Shown one piece after another: positions 57,906 to 64,000 of a stretch of 64,000 bases of DNA. The notes under the pieces were generated by a model. The model made no database searches. It had not been told where the DNA came from and saw only the letters and a list, made by a program, of their open reading frames with translations. The DNA comes from Gigaspora margarita. Its lineage: Eukaryota; Glomeromycota; Glomeromycetes; Diversisporales; Gigasporaceae. The DNA lies in NCBI GenBank assembly GCA_009809945.1, contig WTPW01001560.1, forward strand, positions 101,114-165,113, written 5' to 3'. Position 1 is the first letter of the stretch; each line of letters starts with the position of its first letter. The translations under genes were made by a program, and so were the position numbers.

Positions 57906-58264
57906 ATTGAATCAAATTTATCTGACCTAATTAGCAACTCGACTAAAATTTCTGAACTAAATTTAACTTGAAATCTATTCATTTATAATAGATTTACTAT
58001 AGTTTGTTCATTTTATATGTTCGTTCCATTTGCCTCTCTTCTGGGAATCCTGGAAAGTGATGTTAACTAGATAATTAACTTTGAACGACCCAAATATTTA
58101 TCTATTAAAATAGAATTAAATATTATATTAATTGTAATATAGACTAATATTAAAAAAATTTTTAAAATATAACCACAAGAGCAATTTTACTATATAAGTA
58201 CTATACGTACTGTACGTACTGTACGCTAAAAAAATTTGGACATCACATAAATGGCACATCACTA
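57305..58264. mobile_element. hAT-type element with GTACTGTACGTA motifs
   Basis: Ends TAGTGATGTGCC and GGCACATCACTA; 8-bp flanks GGTGCAGC (57297-57304) and GGTGCGGC (58265-58272), one difference. TACTGTACGTACTGTACGCT arrays lie inside both ends (57325-57366, 58200-58228). A second, more decayed right end (ACACATCACTA) occurs at 57774-57784, and the sequence before it resembles that before 58264, so the right half is partly duplicated. A 30-base T run is at 57873-57902. Confidence 0.8.
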
Positions 58265-58299
58265 GGTGCGGCACATTCAACTCATTACACATGACAACA

Positions 58300-58800
58300 G
58301 GCAGGCGCTAGGTGCTAGGTGCAATGAATGGGATAGGGCGGGAGGAATGGGAGCCAGATAATAATTGGGCACCGAAGAGAACAAATGACAAGACAAGTAA
58401 AGAAAGAAAGCACTGAGATTCACCATTTTCTCCTATATGTATCTTTAGAATCTCTGCATATCTAAAATTATCACATGCACCATTGCATACAATCATATGC
58501 TATTACCATTTCCATATAAACCTCAATTTCATATAAGCTACAAATCAGGACTTTGTCAATGTATAGGGTTATTATACTCACTCGGATTTTCATATAAGCT
58601 ACAAATCATGTTATCCTCGCAATAATAACCCTAGTGTGACTTTGTCAATATATAGGGCTATTATACTCACTCAGATTTTCATATAAGCTACAAATCATAT
58701 TATTCTCGCGATAATAACCCTAACGTGATTTTGTCAATGTATAGGGCTATTATTCTCGCTTGGATTTCATATTAAACACTCTCTTTATTAGAAATTATAG
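58300..58800 (-). repeat. segment with ~95-bp tandem units, repeated at 62945-63215
   Basis: 58300-58500 (GAAGAGAACAAATGACAAGA, AAATTATCACATGCACCATT) is duplicated at 62950-63115. Between 58525 and 58770 are nearly three tandem units with TTTCATATAAGCTACAAATC, AATAATAACCCTAG and ACTTTGTCAATATATAGGGC. A short minus-strand frame in both copies starts MIVCNGACDNFR and continues to SQCFLSLLVLSFVLFG; it may be the 5' end of an unknown duplicated gene, but nothing longer supports it. Confidence 0.6.
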
Positions 58801-59787
58801 ACAAAGATACATGATGGGAGACAAACAGAGGATCAATTTGGGTCGCAAAGAGGAAATAACAGAAAAAACCAGTGACATTCTAAAGCCATTCTTGCTGGAG
58901 TAAGAAGCTGGGGAGATGTCTAAACCTATCCTTCTAAAGTAAAAGGCTGGGAAAAGCATCCTAATCTATTCTTGCTGAAGTAAAAACAGGAAAATATCCC
59001 AAATCTTCTTTCCTTTTCCTTCTTCTTCTTTTTGCCAAGAAGACTTCTAATCTATTCTTTCTGTATAGACAGAACCATTCTAAGGTACCCCACTACCAGT
59101 TGTAGATAACCACCCACTGATGCTTGTTAGAAAGCATTAGCCCAGTCTCCATTGCACCTGCTGCACTCCTATATGTGTGTTTTGAACAAATTACTTACCT
59201 CTAGCTTATAGCATTTACTAAACCTGTTGTTATGAACTTCTCTTAACTTGAGAATAGTGGATTCTTATTTTCTCTTATATTTTTACTTTCAAGATAGTCA
59301 GTTTTCATGAGATTTTCTGCCCAATGTCATGCATTCTTCTAATATGCTTGAGAATGCTGATCCTTATTTTTCTCATTTCTTCTTATTATAATTATTTCTT
59401 TTTTTCCAAAATTCCTAGAACTTGCTTCATTTTTTTTCCATTTACATTAAAGTCTATCACGAGACTAAAACATGACCAAGTCATAATGAAAGACCATGAA
59501 GCTCAAGCCTGAAAAATAAGCCCCAAGTTCATGAAAGAAGATAAGAACATAAGGCTAGCTATATTGTATCACCTCATGCTATTGGTATATCGTGAGGTGT
59601 TTTGTTGTTGTTTGGTCTTGTTGGTTGGTGGTTGTCTTTTCTGTAAAATCAGTTGGGCTTCTTGTTTTCTCTCTTTTTTTTTTTTTTTTACTCTATTGTC
59701 ATAGAGCAAGATTATAATCAGATCTTTAAACATACTCATATTATATGAAAGTAGTAAGGCAAGATACAGGTGAGGAAGAAAACATGT
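58801..59787. other. interval without recognised gene
   Basis: 58900-59000 holds three imperfect phrases of the type TATTCTTGCTGAAGTAAAA. The sequence is less AT-rich than elsewhere, but no conserved coding region could be recognised. Confidence 0.5.
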
Positions 59788-60736
59788 CACTCCCCTGACA
59801 TTGATCACTGGAATTTTGATAATCACATTACCTACTAACGATCATAGCCATATATACAACTTTTTTTTTAATAAGAAAATTAAACTTGGCGTAGTAAGTA
59901 AAGTTGTACATAATAATGATTTGCATATACTCTAAAATTTTTAGGAATTTTAGATAAAATTTTATTAAGTCGTATTTAGCATTTTTGATCAAAAAAATAA
60001 AAATTAAAAAATTTATATTAGGTCGACGCATTTTAAATCCCTATTATAAATAATAGTTGCTTTTAAAATATGTCATTCTCCATACCTAACGGCATATAGG
60101 ATTAAATTTTCATAGAGCAATTCAAAAATTTCTCATAAAATTTTTGAGTTTAATTATAATTTTGACAAATAAAAAGTTGCAATTTTCGTACCTTAAAATT
60201 CGATATAGTAGAACATTATAAAATTTTTATTAAAAATCTCCCAAAATAAAGTATTTATGTATTTATTATTTAATACATATATGATTATTTTTTTAAGCTA
60301 TTCTAATACAAATTTTATAATGTTCTACTATATCGAGTTTTAAGGTACGAAAATTGCAACTTTTTATTTGTCAAAAATTTTAATTAAACTCAAAAATTTT
60401 ATGAGAAATTTTTTGAATTGCTCTATGAAAATTTAATCCTATGTGCCGTTAGGTATGAAGAATGACATATTTTAAAAGCAACTATTATTTATAATAGGGT
60501 TTTAAAATGCGTCGACCTAATATAAAATTTTTTAATTTCATTTTTTTGATCAGAAATGCTAAATACGACTTAATAAAATTTTATCTAAAATTCCTAAAAA
60601 TTTTAGAGTACATGCAAATCGTTATTCTGTACAACTTTACTTACTACGCCATGTTTTTTCTCATTAAAAAAAAAGTTGTACGATCGTTAGTAGGTAACGT
60701 GATTATCAAAATTCCGGTGATCAATGTCAGGAGAGT
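59788..60736. mobile_element. ~950-bp palindrome (foldback element) with mirrored reading frames
   Basis: Outer ends CACTCCCCTGACATTGATCA and (reversed) CACTCTCCTGACATTGATCA; arms of about 450 bp run to a centre near 60275. Each arm carries the same frame, starting MRRPNI and containing NAKYDLIKFYLKFLKILEYM: minus strand 60031-59828 and plus strand from 60507. The frame is AT-rich and has no recognised domain, so coding is uncertain. Confidence 0.85.
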
Positions 60737-60829
60737 GTCTATGTTATTATTCTTACTCAAAAAAAAATTTTTTTTTTACATGTGATGATGTATATGGTGT
60801 GGCATATTCTACTACTTTTCTTATTTTTT

Positions 60830-61020
60830 TTTTTGCATAAATTCCAAACCGAATCACGAGTATTTTAAGAAGTAATTTAAATTCATATAGATTCTGTGCA
60901 ATACCCCATTTAGTAACGTAATCAAAAAATTTTTTCATTTGTCAATGAAACCAATGCATTTTCTTGAAGAATGCTAAAATCTTCAGATTCAAAAATTTCA
61001 TTCGAATATTTTACTTGCAT
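60830..61020 (-). pseudogene. BTB-family (BACK-TLDc) gene fragment
   Basis: Minus-strand reading in two frames gives VKYSNEIFESEDFSILQENA then LVSL (the start of BACK), followed by FFDYVTKWGIAQNLYEFKLL. In the last string the BACK motif WGIAQN is fused directly to a TLDc-type YEFKLLL, showing an internal deletion of more than 100 codons. It is a relic of another BTB-BACK-TLDc gene. Confidence 0.65.
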
Positions 61021-61169
61021 TAATTGCAATCATTATATTTTTAGTATTTATTATTTTGCTTGTATACACAATATCGGAATGTTTGGTAAGTTAAGTGGCA
61101 ATGGTTTTTCTATTTCCTCAGTACATAGGAAATGTCTTTTAATTTTATCTGCATCTTAATCTGAATCTT

Positions 61170-61740
61170 TATTTGAATCTTTTATAATATTAATCCATTT
61201 AGAAATCTTAAAATCTTCTTATAAATGTTATAAGTGTAAGACCATTTCTCTGAGTCCAAATTCATACATTATTTGGCCAATCAATATAGCAATTGAGAGT
61301 CCCAGAAGCAACTTGTGGTGCAATCCATCACGAATGATATTTATAGCAAGGCCTTTATCAAATTGATAACCATCAAAAAGATCTTTGTTCAGTCGATATC
61401 TCTGATATAATAACTCCAAAACTATAAACATTAGCTGCTTTTGTAAACTTTTGACCTAATAAGACATCTGGTCCAACATAAGGCATAACTCCATAAATAC
61501 AATCTTCTAAAATCATTTTCATCGTCCTTTTTAGACAATCCAAAATCTGCGATGTAAGATTGCAAAATTGTGCTAATACGTTGATCCTGCAAAATGTTGC
61601 CATTGTGAAAGTTAGAATGAATATGAATTCGAAATAAATCAAGTGAGATATCTTTAAGTAGTTTTAATTTAATCTTCTATAAAAGATCTTGAAATTTGTT
61701 CTTAAAGTGTATGAAGATTTCCCTTATCAGTGCATTAGAA
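61170..61740 (-). pseudogene. TKL-like protein kinase fragment, inactivated
   Basis: Minus strand, from about 61740 down: DKGNL (hinge region), then the catalytic loop read as HSNFHNGNILQDQRI where the family has HRDFHSGN, then SYIADFGLSKK with an intact DFG. After a frameshift come YGVMPYVGPDVLLGQKFTKA and NVYSFGVIISEIS (P+1 loop and helix F), then a stop, FDGYQFDKGLAINIIRDGL, a further frameshift and VASGT then NCYID. The N-lobe is absent. The catalytic Asp is changed and several breaks exist, so it is dead. Confidence 0.85.
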
Positions 61741-62944
61741 CACCAAGTATTTATTGTTTTCTCTGTCATGAGTTAATCCATATATCCTAAGCTCACTACC
61801 ATATATATTATATTTCATATGATTGCTAAACTTATAAATAATCAAATAAATTAGTTCATTCTATATTTAATATTATTCTCGCTCAGATTTCATATTAAAT
61901 GCTTTCTTTATTAGAGGTTATGAAGATATATAATAGGTATAAGGTGTCATAGGTAAACAGGATGGACGGGTGGGCTTTCATAATTTACGCTGTCATGTAT
62001 CTTGTGATCTTTTTGCATGTATCTAATTTCTATCGCATGCAATCACATTATCATGCACTCATTTTTCATATTCAGATTTTACTTTTTTTTTTTTGGCAGC
62101 ACAACAAGCAGCATCATTGCAATAAGAGATCTCTTTTATTTTTTTCCATTCCATATAATAACACTTGCAGTTTTAAATCCATTGAATTATCTGCCTTAGT
62201 AGGCTTTAGATATTATGTAAACATTTTATGTTTATTGGTTTAGACTCAAATTCCCAAATAATAACAATAGCAACTTTGATATATATACATTCTGATTTTT
62301 GGTAATACATGAGTGCCTTGTTTTCATCCTTTTCAACTCCTATGTATAGATGCTAGTGAAATATGGTGAAAGATAGTAAAATGTGGTAAATTGGTAAAAT
62401 TTGTGGAATTTATTTCACTAGCATCTGTACACCTATCCAATGTCACTGACTGTTTGTTTCCTGTATCTGCTAATATTTTTTTTTATATATCTAGATTGCA
62501 TATATTTGTGGGTTCGTCTTCCCTTTAAGGAATACTATTTTCTTGTAAAATATTGGACTGATACTTTTATAAACTATTGGGTTTAAAATCAGGTACATAA
62601 AGTTCTTTCATTAATATCTCACCCATCTGTATCGTAATATTTATTATCACCTTACATGACTTTTGTAACTCTATATGATAGAATAACACGTTTGGATGGT
62701 AATGAACTCTTCATAATTGTTTAGACATACAAGTCAAACTTTAGTGTTTTTTGATATGTTTGCATCAAGTTTCTTTGAAGAAAGTTCAGAGTGAGATTTC
62801 TTTTTTTTTTTTTCTTTTTTGCAGGGTACTCGAAATGAATTTGTCCAATCGAAGCAATTATCAGAATGATTCAAGAAATTGCTGTAATGTTTTTCTTCAT
62901 ATTTCTTTATTGTTTTTCTTCATATTTCTTTATACTGGAGTGCA
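61741..62944. other. interval without recognised gene; one small hairpin element
   Basis: 62348-62427 is a hairpin with arms GATGCTAGTGAAATA / TATTTCACTAGCATC. 61860-61925 repeats the CTCGCTCAGATTTCATATTA phrase seen near 58752. Poly-T and pyrimidine runs occur near 62080 and 62800. No coding region is supported. Confidence 0.55.
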
Positions 62945-63215
62945 GGTTTTTGCATAACACGATGGAGCCAAATAATAATCGGACACCGAAGAGAACAAAA
63001 GACAAGACAAGCGAAGAAAGAAAGCACTGAGATTCACTATTTTCTTCTACATGTATCTTTATAATCTCTGCGTTTCTAAAATTATCACATGCACCATTGC
63101 ATACAATCATATGCTATTACCTTTTCCATATAAGTCTCAATTTCATATAAGCCACAAATCAGGCCATCCTCACAATAATAACCCTAGCATGACTTTGTTA
63201 ATGCATAGGGCTAGA
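62945..63215 (-). repeat. second copy of the 58300-58560 segment
   Basis: Shares GAAGAGAACAAAAGACAAGA, the minus-strand MIVCNGACDNFR start and a partial tandem unit (ATAATAACCCTAGCATGACT). The frame continues differently after about 45 residues, so it is a duplicated fragment. Confidence 0.65.
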
Positions 63216-63289
63216 AATCAATCATCTAAATCTTTAGTGAAACGTAATTTTTTTCTTGGTATTTGCTAATATATTTACTATATTTTATT

Positions 63290-63510
63290 AATATATTTTT
63301 TTTTATCTATTGCAAAGCAATAGTTCTTGCACTTATATTTGTCCTTGAACTTAAGACCATTATACAAAACACTTTCAAATTCATGAAACATTTGATTGAC
63401 TTTTTTAAGTATTCAAAATAGTTTTTATTTATTAGGTAATCAAACAACAAAAGCAAATTTGGAAAATTCCATTTCACGATTTTAAGTGAGTTGTTGTTCT
63501 TTAAGTGATG
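63290..63510 (-). mobile_element. Helitron-family module, inverted
   Basis: On the minus strand this matches the module shared by the Helitrons at 34751-41105 and 47451-50438: GGAATTTTCCAAATTTGCTT, CAAATGTTTCATGAATTTGA, TTGCAATAGATAAAA. Ends could not be located in the remaining sequence to 64000, which otherwise holds no recognised gene. Confidence 0.5.
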
Positions 63511-64000
63511 TTATCAGAGATTATTATTTAAAAAAATTCTATGAAAAAAATGAAAATTCCAAAGATTAAGCGAATAGATATGCAAATTTGTATTGAGCAC
63601 CGATATTTACGTCTAAAATGCATGTTTTTACTATTATAGTAGTCTTATATTGGTATTATATATTAATGCATTCCAATGTTACCCGAATGCATTAATATTA
63701 TGTCATAAGGTAAATGATCTACAAAATATCCAAGAACAGGAGTAATAGTGCCAGATTTTTATCTGTCACCTAATATAAATAATATTGTAAAACGTGATTG
63801 AAGCGTGACTTGATAATATGTAAACCATCGGTTTTCTGGCAACTTGATCGACAAAGAGGTTACAAATAAATTAATAATAAATTTATTAAAAGGTGTGATA
63901 TGGTTTGATCGGGTTTCTGGCCATTTGATCGACATTCATAATTAATTACTTAGTGGCCAGTTTTTTGAAAAGTGATGAATAAGTTATTAAGAAAGATTAG

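Noticed and set aside
58800..59560. Possible protein-coding gene in a less AT-rich stretch
   Set aside because: No frame longer than about 62 codons and no recognisable motif.

Overview
The window looks like nuclear DNA of a very AT-rich, repeat-rich fungus. The best fit is an arbuscular mycorrhizal fungus of the Rhizophagus type. The reasons are an intron-containing BTB-BACK-TLDc gene with broken paralogues, fragments of the expanded TKL-like kinase family, and a dense mixture of Ty3/gypsy, hAT, Helitron, PIF/Harbinger and mariner-type remains. This assignment is inference from family content; no rRNA, tRNA or housekeeping gene is present to confirm it. Only one gene looks intact: the BTB-BACK-TLDc gene at 41889-43746 (minus strand, two exons).

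Layout. 1-2480: decayed Ty3/gypsy RNase H and integrase; all three integrase catalytic residues are replaced. 2834-3517: a TIR element broken by a 111-bp gap whose two sides repeat each other. 3518-16600: gene-free AT-rich DNA with a Helitron-like 3' end (8530), MITEs and a foldback element (12286-13242). 16600-21840: an inverted copy of a multi-kb segment that recurs further right, carrying a hAT element (19164-20682). 21885-24060: two satellites. 24472-29805: a dense nest of hAT elements and MITEs, then a tRNA-derived SINE with a 15-bp target duplication. 30308-53827: a block bounded by two inverted 475-bp hAT MITEs. It holds three units of one repeated segment with a BTB gene: a fragment near 31.0 kb, the intact gene near 42-43.7 kb and a pseudogene near 51.5-53 kb. 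One unit is interrupted by a 6.35-kb Helitron (34751-41105). The next is interrupted by a four-level nest of hAT, Helitron, hAT and mariner MITE (47303-50801) and by a 1.7-kb insert with GC-rich hairpins. 53910-56385: a hAT element with TIRs, target duplication and a broken transposase. 56400-64000: two large palindromes, another hAT element, tandem repeats, and fragments of BTB and kinase genes.

Most of the DNA between genes can be explained as datable transposon nesting. At least nine hAT-type elements with recognisable 8-bp target duplications (some with one or two mismatches) were found. Each family carries its own iterated subterminal motif. Paralogous empty sites inside the window fix the ends of one Helitron and of one intronic MITE. 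The flanks of the paired hAT MITEs fit an ancient inversion, or a misjoin, between 30.3 and 53.8 kb. All similarities were judged by eye, so percentages and element ends are approximate.
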